Source: Macquaria australasica (lineage: Eukaryota > Chordata > Actinopteri > Centrarchiformes > Percichthyidae). Taken from it: a stretch of 64,000 nt of DNA. Within the stretch, counting starts at the first letter, position 1, and each line of letters starts with the position of its first letter. The position numbers and the translations under genes were made by a program. The stretch spans positions 124,001 to 188,000 of the forward strand of contig SEMN01000803.1 of NCBI GenBank assembly GCA_005408345.1, given 5' to 3'. Of the stretch, positions 1-10,173 are shown piece by piece. Below the pieces are notes generated by a model. It did no database searches and had not been told where the DNA came from. It worked only from the letters and a program-made list of their open reading frames with translations.

Positions 1-407
1 CAGACTGGCTTATTTACACATCATACAGGCTGATTTATATGCATGATGGAATTATATAACAATGACAAGTGCTTATTTAGTCATTTAAAATGTCTTATAT
101 AAAATATGAAGCTGTTTTGTTGGTGTTTAATAAGTCTGAGAACCAGTCACCTGCCATTAGGCCACAGTGGGACTTAGATGGCGTGCAAAATAAAATAACA
201 TTTATGCAGCAGCGCTTCCAGTGAGTAAGAACTGAAAACAATGTAAAACTGACAAACTGTACTAAACCTAAGCTACAGCAGGGATAAATAAGTTTACACA
301 TGCCGATAATTCAATGTACTTAAAGTAAATAATGGTAAATGGTGGTACCAGTATTTCACAGACCTACACTAACATTAGTGGATCTGTGTGTGTGGACATG
401 CTCTCAC

Positions 408-2328
408 CTTGGCAGGCTCCTTGCTAGGCTCACTGTACAGGCTGCGTATCCTCCTGCGCTCCACCAGCTTGTTGTCAGTGGGGTGAGCCTTCACCTGCTC
501 CCCTTTGAATGTGGCACTGTAGCTGGTTTCCAGACTGGTCCCCTCCTCTGGGGGTTTATACTGAGATGGAGCTTTGATGGCCTTCACTGGTTTCACATCC
601 TTATATGCCTTGAACTCAGTCCTAAGAACAATGGAAAGAACAAACAGAGGGGATTTTACGACTGCAATTTATGATTGTTTTCATTATTTTCCATTATTTT
701 CTCGATTAATCAAATATATCTTTGGGTGTTGGGCTGTTATTTTCTTGATTAAAGATGAGAAAGAACATCATCAAACCTTCATATTGGAGAAGCTGGAATC
801 AGAGAATGTTTAACAATTTGCTTCTAATTATTAATCCAGCATTTCATTAATTATGCAATAAGATTTAGTTTTGTTTTATTGCTCACAAAGCACATCCAAG
901 TGGCACATTAACTGTACTGGCCAGTTAAGTTCATTTGAAAGACTCATTTGGAATAAGTTTCTCTTTAACAAACTAAACTGAACATTCAGGGCACTGGTAC
1001 AAGGCATGTTAACGTCAGTATTTCAGTGGGACAGATGACTTGCATGCATTAAGCATCCCCAATTCAATTCGGAGGAAGCCTGTGCAAAGTAACCATGTTA
1101 AGACACATGATTAGATTTAAACCCATTTACTGGCTGAACTCATTCATGGGCTATTGCATTGATTTGGTAGTACTCTTAGGGAGGATAAAGCAGGAAAAAA
1201 AAAATCAATAATGCAACCTTTATCTGTGGCAATATCAGTTTGCTTTGGAGATCCCTGGAGATTGTAACAAGATACCATGAAATACCAAATATCCCTTGAT
1301 GATCGCTAAATGATGTTTTATCACTGGACAGAGCAGTGTGGCACACAGAGGCTACCTCTGCTGGCTGTTGCTGTCAGAAATGTTGTGTAACACAGGTTAT
1401 ACTTGTAGCCTATATGCAGCACTGTTGGTAGCCTTAGAAATAAAATGCCTCAGTTGTAACCCATTCTAAAGTCAAAGTAAAGCACACGAAAACGCAGACT
1501 TTTATTTCAATGGACTAGAATAAGTTAAAAATACATTTCGGTCACCCCTGATACTGCGTGATCACGACTCTCTCTCTCGCAGACTTACCTGTAGCTGCTA
1601 GATGTCGACATCACCTCCTTTATCTGCCTGTTGAGAGCGTCTGCAGCTGCTCTGCCTTTCCTTTGCTCGGCGCTCGCGTCTGCGGGCATCTGTCCCTCCG
1701 TCGTTTCACCCGTTTGTCTCTCTGTTGACTTTTCCCTCTTCACGCTCCTCTTCTCTTTCGCATCCTTTGCTTCCTTCTCCTGCATTTTCTCCTCGATCTC
1801 GCTCTTCTCCACGCCGGTCTCGGCCTCGGTGGCCGCGTGCTCCTGCTTACCGCTTCCTGCGCTCCGCTCTGGCCCGCCGGAGGTGGCGGTGGGGCTAGCT
1901 TTGGGGATCCAGGGGTGATCGTGCTTCTTCGGTATAGGCCAGGGCTTATAATCCTTCTGATACTGAGTTTCGTTATTGAACGGGGCCGCCGAGCGTTGGT
2001 ACTCATTCCTGGGCTTGCAGCTGGGCTCGGGGCGCACTCTCCACGCCTTGAAGTCTTGGCGCATGACGGACGCAGTAATGCCATCTTTGCCTGCTGCGGC
2101 ACCCGTCGCGGGCGGTGCCTTCCCAGCCTCCTGCTCGCCGGGATGGGGCTGGGTTTCTATGACAATGGCACCGGCCCCCTTCTGTTTCGGCTGCGGGTGA
2201 TGGAGATGCTGCACGTCGGCCACATCCGAGTATTTGGTGAAAACCAAAGGCACCGCGATGTCCCCTTTGTCCAGCTCGGTCCAAAAGCGGTTGATGCAGC
2301 AAGCACGCGTAATGCACGGCCATGCCAT
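408..2328 (-). CDS. map6: Microtubule-associated protein 6 (MAP6/STOP), first two coding exons, gene continues past the left edge
   Basis: MAP6 binds and cold-stabilises microtubules in neurons and also acts at vesicles and membranes. Exon 1 (1589-2328, 740 nt) starts MAWPCITRACC; Cys5, Cys10 and Cys11 match the N-terminal cysteines that are palmitoylated in the family. It contains the Mn-type module around SVMRQDFKAWRVRPEPSC and the ETQYQKDYKPWPIPKK segment, then a charged Glu/Lys-rich region. It ends in AG before a GTAAGT donor. Exon 2 (408-621, 214 nt) opens with a TTAG acceptor, reads TEFKAYKDVKPVKAIKAPSQ and ends in phase 0 before GTGAGA. The split Arg codon (AG|G) joins cleanly. The remaining exons would lie left of position 1. 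The identification rests on near-identity to the known MAP6 N-terminus; MAP6D1 shares the start but is a shorter protein. Which teleost duplicate (a or b) this is cannot be told. Confidence 0.93.
622..1588 (-). other. map6 intron 1 with a hAT-family repeat fragment
   Basis: This is the GT-AG intron between the two map6 exons. About 665-812 resembles the AATCGATTAAT-type short element seen repeatedly at 46-56 kb, including the AGAAGCTGGAATCAGAGAAT core. I see nothing else coding in it. Confidence 0.7.
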
Positions 2329-3760
2329 GATGATAAATACTAGGGAGGCTTACGAGAAAAAGATGCACAGAAAAACTCTATATATCAGGGATAAACGTGT
2401 AAAATAAACGTCCTACTCACGACTGCTGCAAGTGCTCGGTCCCTCACCCTGTACCCTCTCAGTTTTTGTCCAGTCAGGGTTATTCCTCCTTCTAGCTTTA
2501 TGCAATTCTCTGATGAGTATATCTCACCAATCTTTGCATTAGACTAAGGAAGTAGAGCCCCCACGCCTCCCTCTCTCTCCTCCTGCAGGCTATTTGTTCT
2601 TATTGGAAGTTTTAAATGGACTTTGGGGTTTGCTGTGGAGTGCACATTGCTGTCTGGTTGCGCATCAAAGCGACCCCACCCACATTTGTGTGATGCTTCG
2701 AGATGCCCGGGGTCTGCACTGTGAGTTTGCACGGTGAACTATCACCTGAGCTCGTCATCATCTGGCCAGCGAAGAGGGAGGAGACACGTTTAACCCCTGT
2801 GCTGCCATGTCAGAAAATAACCAACTGCAAACTACAGTGGCTGTAACAGCAGCCTATTGTTGTTCCACTTGGAGGAAATGGCCGATAATGTTGCTGAACA
2901 CTGGATAGAAAATAATGCATTACTTGTCCATGTATCAAACTGCAACAGTCAAACATCTTCCCTTTTTCTACATGTACGTTTTCAATGTAATTTTCATTTT
3001 AAGTTGGTAACTAGATGGAACCAAAAATGAAGTAGGCTACACATACAGCTGAAGAAAGAGAAAAATAAACATTCTGCCACAAAGCTGACTCAAAGTGCCT
3101 TCATTTTGCATTCTATACAAAGGATTTTATTAAACCAAACTGAAACCAGATTGTGAAAGTTTATGTAAAATCTGACAAGTAGCCTACTGCAGCAAAGAGA
3201 AACATCTTTCCATAAATAATGATCACAATAACATACAATGACTGCTACATCGAGAGTTGTGTCCCATGTCCCGCACTGTTTTTCCTGCAAGACAGTACAT
3301 GGTGATGCACCATATTGGCCTTTTTAAGGCAAAATGTCACACTAGCAGTATAAGCCTTTTATTTATATTAAAAAATGGCTTCCCATTCAGCATGAATTCA
3401 GGGATACTGCTGATATTGGTGTAACTGCTCCCTCTTGTGTTCTTCCTGCCTCATAGTAAGTGGAAAATGAATCAACTGAGCCACTTGCCTTCATCATGTG
3501 GTTTGAATTGAAACTCACAATGAAGAAAATCTAACAGTAAATGAGAACTTCATGGCAGTTCATCATGTGCAGAAAAACCCATGTAACAAATTTACTTGGA
3601 AATATAAAAAGAAAAGAAAAAAGACAGAAAGGCTACAAAATACTTTCCTTAAGATCACAACATTATTACAGAGGAGGCTGGTCTAACAAGAAAACAAAGA
3701 CTCAGAACTTTAAATATTTACAGATGATGTCCTTGACACTGCCTTACATTTCTGGATGTT
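2329..3760. other. Intergenic region: map6 promoter side and downstream flank of thap12
   Basis: This interval lies upstream of the map6 start codon and downstream of the thap12 poly(A) signals. A TATATAG string on the minus strand at about 2378-2384 is only about 50 nt upstream of the map6 ATG, so its use as a TATA box is doubtful. I see no ORF with family similarity and no recognisable repeat. Confidence 0.5.
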
Positions 3761-3776
3761 TTGTGGTGCTGCAATC

Positions 3777-3811
3777 TTTATTGACTCTCCATGAGGTATT
3801 GAGCATTTATT
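3777..3811 (-). promoter_or_regulatory. thap12 candidate poly(A) signals
   Basis: Two AATAAA hexamers on the minus strand (TTTATT on plus) lie at 3777-3782 and 3806-3811, about 250-280 nt past the thap12 stop codon. They suggest a short 3' UTR at about 3760-4059. Position and motif are seen; use of the signals is inferred. Confidence 0.5.
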
Positions 3812-4059
3812 TCAATATTTTCTTCCTGCCAAGAAAGGTCGTTTCTGTGGTCATTTCTTTTTTCTTGGAAACTTCAGGGACCGAGTACAAATGGCATCTA
3901 TTAATTCTTTACATCTGCATTAAAATTATTAGTACTTCTATCCAGGTGTACAAAAACATAAATGAGCAACCAAAGGAGGATGTGTTTATGACTGACAGCA
4001 TTTCTGTTTCATTCACTTTGGTCCCAGAACAGCGAAATAAGCTCAGTGTCTGTGCCATA

Positions 4060-7000
4060 TCATTTCATCTCGACACCTTCCTCAGCCTCGGCCTCAGCCT
4101 CAGCTTCAGCCTCGGCCTCAGCCTCAGCCTCAGCTTCAGCTTCAGGGTCATCCTCTGGGTAGAGTCTGCAATATTTGTCTACCATGACATCCAAGTCGTG
4201 TTTGACATGAGTGTTAATGTTAAGCATTGCAAGACTCTTGTTCCACTGCTTAGCAGGCACGTTGCTAAGATAAGCCTGCAGCTGTTCACTAGCTGTGTCA
4301 CTTTTGTTGTCCTCCAATTTCAGCACTGGCAAGGTGGAAAGCACCTTGAGGAAGGAGTTCACGTTGGGAAAGAACTTGACATCTGGCAGCTGAAGGGTTT
4401 CGTGGATGGTGGTGGGCAGGCGCACCTCTTTGCCCCTGTGCTTCCACTTGATTCTCCAGCAGTGAAGCTCCGCAGGAAGTGTGTCTGGGTTGGGGAGGTC
4501 GTTGCGGTAAACATCTGCATAGTTCTCCTCGGTGGTGTTGAACTTCATTTGGCCCATGATGGCTGGGACCAGTGACAGGCACTTGAGAGCTTTGAGGTTG
4601 GTCTCAGAGAACATGTCCTCCACCTCCTGCATGATGCCATGGATAACAGGGACAGTCACATACTCCTTAAAATACGCCTCCGCTTGGATTTCTCCCACGT
4701 CAGCTGCACGCTGTTTCCGAAGAAACAGCCGCGGGACCGTCACAGGAATCTCCATTACACTGGCCACACTCACAGCCTCCTCATACCAGAATTCATGGTA
4801 GACATCAATGTTATCATTGACCTCATTTAGTGAATGCAGGACAGCAGTTAAACTGTTGGCAGCAAAAAACACATCGAGTGTTTCCCCTTGGAGATTCCTC
4901 CCGAAGGCTCTGGTGAACGTGAGAACATTCTTTAAGATGATGATGGTGACAATGATCTCGAAGTCAGCCAAGGTTTCTGCGACTGAATACGCATCCGCTG
5001 TGGCAGCGTCTGCAAACTTTCCATCATCATTGTCCCGGATGCTGTCCATGCACAGCAGCAGGGGTGGCAACATGTCTAGCAGCACGTCAAAGACATTGTG
5101 CTGCTCCGTCCATCCTGAGCCACAGGCCTGTTTAAGTGCAGTCCCTTTCTCTTCATTTTTCTGGTAGTGAGTAGAAATAGCTTTCTCTAGCTCATCCAGA
5201 GTAAACTGGGTTCTAAAGAAAGCACTGATCCTTCTCACAGTCTCCATGACGACCTGGACATTGGGAAAAGGCAGACTGTTGGCCAGGTGGATGTTCAGTG
5301 CCGTATGAGAGCAAGGCATGTGCAATGCCAGGGGATACTTCTCCATCAGTAATACTGCCACAGCTTTCATCTTGGTGGTGGAAGTGCCGGTGGCCTTGTG
5401 AGCCTGACCACGGCAGTCCTCCATGCTAAGCCCCCAGCGGTCAGTCAGCTGGGCCTCCAGCCTCTCTACCAGTGCAGACTCATTGCCATCAAACAGCATA
5501 AAGTCCAAAAACTCCTCTCGAAGGACGTTCTGCTGATTCACAAAGCGTAAAAATAGAGGCAGGTGTTTCTCGTTGGCAAATTCAACAAGGTCACCTGTCA
5601 CTAAGGAGAAGAAGCGACTCTCTCTCACCTCCATTAGCATCTCCTCTCTCACCGTGTTCTCACAGATGTCCAGGAGCTGGCTCTGCTGAGTTGCAGAGAG
5701 ATAGTCTGTGTTAACAGCTGTCGCCTCGAACCGCTTCTTCAAAGCTTCATCTCCAGCATTCATGCGGTAATCTAGAAGGGCCTGGAAGTTGTTGGACATG
5801 CGCTCAGCTTCAGAGGCTTTGTCAGCCACTAACGGGATACTCTGTTTTCCTAACAGGACCACAACCTCAAACAAGGATCTCAGGTATTCACGAAACTCCT
5901 TCTCCTCTGTGGACAGCTGAGGTTCATCCTCATTGGTGCTTGCGCTATCCTCGACTGCTGCATCTTTTTTGGAAACAAGCTGTTCAATAGAAGATGCCAC
6001 TGGGGAGAGAAAGACAGACAAGAAAGGAACAGTGATCATTTTAAGTAAGTGGATGAAAATGAACATTTATGATCACAAATACACTTCCTATTTACTTACA
6101 TCTCCTTTCTTTAATCTTCCTTATATCTTCTTCAGTCTGAAATGAAAAACTTACGTTAATTTACAAAAATCTAACAACAGTTGGTCAAACTATTAAGCTC
6201 AAGGGGTGCATTTAAAACAATCCTGAAAGGTGACCTAATAAAAATGTTCTTACAAGTTCTTTAATCCGCTTGCGATGTCTGGTATGAGGATTTTTTAGAT
6301 GGCTTGTCAGATCAAATATAGTTGGGATGGCTGTATCCTTCAAGACAGTCCTATAGGGGCTCTGAAAAGGAATGAACTCATAAGCCATTTTTGGGAGACT
6401 CACATTGTTAGGAAATAAGTGGAAACATGCTGCCAGGCTGTTGGCTTGAATTATGTGGGATACTCACCGTTTTGCACACCATAGCTGGGTCAAAGTGTTT
6501 AGCACATAATCTGTAGTGCTTGTTCAACTGGTCTGATGTTTTCGCCTCTAGATCCGCCCTGCGGCAGTTCTCGACCCAGATTCGGCATCTAAAAAAGACA
6601 CGAAAACCAGGTTTATGTGACACTGGCAAAACGGTACTGCACCGAGGCAGTAGCTGTCTGCACAACAACAGATATCAAAGAGCTGCTCGCTGCTGTCGCA
6701 CTGTAATGGAAACAGCTTTTACCACAGCACAGAAAGTGAAGAACTGAATTAATAAATACATTTTCTTGCCTCACGTTGAATGTTCAAATATGAAAGTCGC
6801 CGCAGTGTTTCATAGCTGCGGTGTGTTTTGCTGAGACTACGTAACACACAAGTAACAAGTGCCCAACATAAACACTCAAGTTAAAGTAGACGTCCATGAG
6901 TTAGCATGGATATTTACCGCCACATATCTTTCTTCAAAACATGTTTACATAGGTGTTAGAAAACTGGGGACAAAATCTACACTGAACACAACAACACGCT

Positions 7001-7213
7001 GCATGTTGTGCCTCGGCTCGCTTAACAAATGTAGTGACTTCAGTCGTTCCTGTGCAACTCTGGCTGAGAAGTCGCAGCAGGTTTAACCGGAGTTCGTCAA
7101 CACGGGTAGCGTTGGATACGATACCTTTCCGGGTCCCGTGGAAACCGAAAAAACGCCAAATCTGACTGCGTGCTCTTCCGTGTACAGTTCGGGGCCGCGC
7201 AAAAATTCGGCAT
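4060..7213 (-). CDS. thap12: THAP domain-containing protein 12 (THAP12, PRKRIR/P52rIPK/DAP4), complete
   Basis: Five coding exons: 7125-7213, 6468-6588, 6254-6361, 6100-6136 and 4060-5999. All have GT-AG sites and compatible phases, giving 2,295 nt (764 aa plus stop); the human protein is 761 aa. The start MPNFCAAPNC opens a C2CH THAP zinc finger with Cys5, Cys10, Cys58 and His61, followed by the AIPTIF box at 81-86. THAP fingers bind DNA. Exon 4 is only 37 nt. The large last exon carries the hAT-transposase-derived body, with segments such as TFTRAFGKNLQGETLDVFFA and PNPDTLPAELHCWRIKWKHR matching THAP12. The human protein was described as a regulator of the PKR inhibitor p58IPK and as death-associated protein DAP4. 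A C-terminal Glu-Ala repeat is unusual. The start is fixed by the THAP N-terminus. Confidence 0.96.
4080..4146 (-). repeat. Hexanucleotide repeat encoding a Glu-Ala run at the THAP12 C-terminus
   Basis: About ten imperfect GAR GCY units in frame encode a (Glu-Ala)n tract just before the last few residues of THAP12. Interruptions are synonymous (GAA/GAG, GCT/GCC). Because the unit is six bases, gain or loss of units keeps the frame. Confidence 0.9.
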
Positions 7214-7466
7214 GCCTGACGCTAGGTAGTTAGCTTAGCCAACTTGGCCGGCTGTCACCGCCCGCTAACTTCGGCGCTTTCGCGTAGGGACTCGCCTGGA
7301 CGAATGGGCGATTTCTAACGCTGACGAGGCAACTTGTGACCTCAAATAGTGTCCAGTAGATCCAATAGCTCTGATAAAACAGCGCAAACTGGGCTCAAGA
7401 CGTTCACAACGGTTGAATTTGGAGGAGACAGTTTGGCAGGACGATGCCCCGCCCACAAGGCACCCG

Positions 7467-7538
7467 ATTGGACGTACCCACGCTCTGCGGTGTGACTATT
7501 GGCCGTTCGTGCTGCACCGAGCCATTCTATTGGCCAAT
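7467..7538 (-). promoter_or_regulatory. thap12 promoter: array of CCAAT boxes
   Basis: Minus-strand CCAAT boxes (ATTGG on plus) lie at 7467-7471, 7498-7502 and 7529-7533, spaced 31 bp apart. An opposite-orientation CCAAT at 7534-7538 abuts the last. They sit 250-325 bp upstream of the thap12 ATG in GC-rich DNA with no clear TATA box. This fits an NF-Y-type housekeeping promoter. The motifs are seen; NF-Y use is inferred. Confidence 0.6.
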
Positions 7539-7539
7539 A

Positions 7540-8007
7540 AGGAGACGTCTAGCGACATTTTCTTCTTCACCCTTGACCGTGTTGGCAGCAGCTCTCCAGG
7601 GTGCACTGCTGCCACCCACCGGCTAACCCACCGCAACGCGGGAGCTGGCCAGCTACTAGGGTAGGGCGGCCGGCTCGATTTTGTCATTATATTTACTAAG
7701 GTGGGTGATGTACGCTAGATACCGTGACCTGCTTTTGATGTAGGTCATTAACTGACCGTATGTAGTGAAAATAGATGGCTAGCTATTCTAGAAAACAAAT
7801 CCATTAGTAATCGGTAGCTGTGCATTACCACCAGTTCCTCAGTCTTTCCGGTCAGTATTAGCTACTTGCTAGCTATGTGTTCATTCCAGTAAATGCAGTT
7901 GCTAGAATGCCTAAAATTAATACATACGAGCAAAGATAATAACACAATAATGTTGGCGTAATATACCTTAAGCACTAAAATCAAATGTGAATGCGTGTTT
8001 GTCACTT
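7540..8007. other. Intergenic spacer between thap12 promoter and tRNA-Pro(AGG)
   Basis: GC-rich DNA at the thap12 end grades into AT-rich unique-looking sequence with several GCTAGC/GCTAG words. I see no gene or repeat here. Confidence 0.4.
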
Positions 8008-8079
8008 GGCTCGTTGGTCTAGGGGTATGATTCTCGCTTAGGGTGCGAGAGGTCCCGGGTTCAAATCCCGGACGAGCCC
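8008..8079 (+). tRNA. tRNA-Pro (anticodon AGG)
   Basis: A 72-nt cloverleaf: the 7-bp acceptor stem GGCTCGT pairs with ACGAGCC and is followed by discriminator C. The A box is GGTCTAGGGGT, the anticodon stem is TCTCGC/GCGAGA with loop TTAGGGT, and the B box is GGTTCAAATCC. There is no intron. A T7 run follows directly. It faces a second tRNA-Pro gene 327 bp away. Confidence 0.97.
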
Positions 8080-8080
8080 G

Positions 8081-8087
8081 TTTTTTT
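8081..8087 (+). terminator. RNA polymerase III terminator of tRNA-Pro(AGG)
   Basis: A run of seven T residues starts two bases after the tRNA 3' end, which is standard for Pol III termination. Confidence 0.85.
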
Positions 8088-8358
8088 GTGTGTGCGACAC
8101 TTCGTAGTGTCAGCAGTATGACCTTCGGTTTAGCGCCGAAGATCGTAGGGCAAAGGCACGGACATTAACCTCACCTGTGGACTCGACCCGGACAGCAACA
8201 TCCACACACACACGGACAATAATCAGCACCGGAAAACCTCTCAGACACCGTAACGGAAGCATAAAATGAATGGTGCTGTGAGTGGCAACATTATGACCAT
8301 ATATTACGTTGTAATACCACGTATTCACGTTAGCAATTCTCACTCACTGTTTGCCGGC

Positions 8359-8376
8359 TTTTTTTTTTTTTTTTTT
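8359..8376 (+). repeat. Poly(T) tract between the tRNA genes
   Basis: A run of 18 T residues on plus lies about 30-50 bp past the 3' end of the minus-strand tRNA. On that strand it reads A18, so it is not a terminator. Confidence 0.9.
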
Positions 8377-8396
8377 ACAGCTTTTGTCACTCGAGT

Positions 8397-8400
8397 AAAA
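8397..8400 (-). terminator. RNA polymerase III terminator of tRNA-Pro(CGG)
   Basis: TTTT on the minus strand, six bases after the tRNA 3' end. It is a minimal Pol III terminator, so some read-through is plausible. Confidence 0.7.
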
Positions 8401-8406
8401 GTTAGA

Positions 8407-8478
8407 GGGCTCGTCCGGGATTTGAACCCGGGACCTCTCGCACCCGAAGCGAGAATCATACCCCTAGACCAACGAGCC
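8407..8478 (-). tRNA. tRNA-Pro (anticodon CGG)
   Basis: A 72-nt cloverleaf identical to the plus-strand tRNA-Pro at 8008-8079 except for the first anticodon base (TTCGGGT loop, CGG). Acceptor, D, anticodon and T stems are all intact, as are the A and B boxes, so it looks functional. The two genes are convergent and form inverted copies. Confidence 0.97.
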
Positions 8479-8479
8479 G

Positions 8480-9295
8480 GAACGTGATGGCTATCCTGCA
8501 CTTCTCTAATAAAATGCCTGACCAAGGCAGGGGTTTCCTATATATCATCTCTGTTGTCACATTCATGCCATCTATGCACGTTAACTATAGCACAAGCACT
8601 GTGTGATAATGTATTTTTGGAATATGCATGATTATGTTAATAGGGTGAAGAGTTCACACTTCTTGGAAAGTAGCTAATGTAGATGGAGCTGTCAGAGGAC
8701 AATAAAGACACACAGAGCAATTCAATTAACTTCTTTTTATATATCATACATAAGACTGTCTTAATATAATACAAAGGGCATTGTCATAAACACAGCAAAG
8801 TCTTGACTAGATCTTACAATCTGTGGATACATGGACTTATCCTTTCCCCCATGCTGTTCAATTCTATAGTGCATGTTGCATGTACAAAAAAAGTGAAAAA
8901 ATGTGAAATCAAAAATGAAAAGGATAATTCCAAATTAAATACGAGGATTTCAACTTCTGTTGGGTGTTCAGATATGTCAACAAGTATACGTGTTTGTGTA
9001 TAATCCACAAACTTAACAGGCTTATGAAAGATGGAACCTTTTTTTCAACCATGTGCTTCTCATATAACCAAAAAGTAAGGTTTGTGATGTACATGCACTT
9101 ACAATATACCCTGTGAAAATTATTAAGGTTTGAAGATCTAGCTTTCCCTGTTTGATTCAAACCCTACCTCATAGTGTTGTCCTGATGTAGTCAAGTACCT
9201 TTGCCAAAAGGCAAGGTTTTGCCACTAAGAAAACAGGAGTTCCTGCCCACTGAATGGTCACCAAATTGACAAACATAATCAACATACCAGCAGGA
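8480..9295. other. Intergenic region downstream of dyrk1a
   Basis: AT-rich DNA between tRNA-Pro(CGG) and the likely end of the dyrk1a transcript. No coding potential or named repeat is visible. If dyrk1a uses a more distal poly(A) site, part of this would be 3' UTR. Confidence 0.4.
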
Positions 9296-9320
9296 GCAAG
9301 GTAGTGAGTTCTATACTTCC

Positions 9321-9326
9321 TTTATT
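9321..9326 (-). promoter_or_regulatory. dyrk1a candidate poly(A) signal
   Basis: Canonical AATAAA on the minus strand (TTTATT on plus), 2.45 kb past the stop codon. Chosen by motif only. Confidence 0.45.
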
Positions 9327-10150
9327 AAAAAAATATAAATATATACATAAATTCTATTTCAACTATTAAAAAGGGGCTGCATTTCATGACAACTGCTCTA
9401 AATAAGAGGTCAATCAGCATGATCTGAAATAGGCGCACACTTACGAGTCACTGCAGTCAATTTTTTTTCTTTTTCAGTCTTTATTTTTGGAATGTTTAGT
9501 ACCAGTATGAGTGCCAGCAATAAAACCACTGGCAATTTCTAAATGTCTCAAATTCTGCGGGGTATGAAAAATGATTGCAAATTTGCAATTAACCTTGACA
9601 TCCAGATAAAACCCCAATCTCAATATAGGTAGCTTTACATTTGTGTTTGTGGAAATACCAAGCATGATTTCTTATGATGGTTTCTCCTTTAAAATGGCAA
9701 CAGCATGACCTGTGGCCTGCCCTTAATTTGAAAGGTGGCTGTGGGCAGGTCTTTCTAATTTCAAAGCTGGTAAAATGAGCAACAGAAGAAAGAAAGCACT
9801 TATAAATCCCTGATATAAAAAAAAAAAAATCTGGTTATTGACTAATGTTTTGAGGACATGCATGTCTGCCTAGGCAAAGCATGTGATTGTGGGTTGACGG
9901 ACACCCTTTCCCTTTGAATAGGACAACAATCATGGGGGATCTGCCCTACCATATCAGAAAAATACGATTCAACACAAACTGATTTGCCATAATTATCCTT
10001 ACCCTGCCAAGACAATGACATAAAGTCTTGCTTCACGGCAGAAACTAGCCAAGTTGACCAAATGATGTATGAAAGGCAGCAAAACCCTTTGAAATAGTAT
10101 GATGGGGGCAAAAGAAAAACGACGACACAGAAATAGAACGCATTAGTCTC

Positions 10151-10173
10151 TTTTTTTTTTTTTTTTTTTTTTT
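10151..10173 (-). repeat. A23 homopolymer inside the dyrk1a 3' UTR
   Basis: A run of 23 T residues on plus, A23 in the transcript sense. It sits about 1.6 kb past the stop codon and could mimic a poly(A) tail in oligo-dT libraries. Confidence 0.9.

Noticed and set aside
1837..2343. Long plus-strand frame over map6 exon 1
   Set aside because: It is the complement of GC-rich map6 coding sequence. The minus-strand frame matches MAP6 residue by residue.
3541..4575. A 344-codon plus-strand open frame
   Set aside because: It runs antisense across the thap12 last exon and 3' UTR. Its Leu/Ser-rich middle is the complement of the Glu-Ala repeat, and it has no family similarity.
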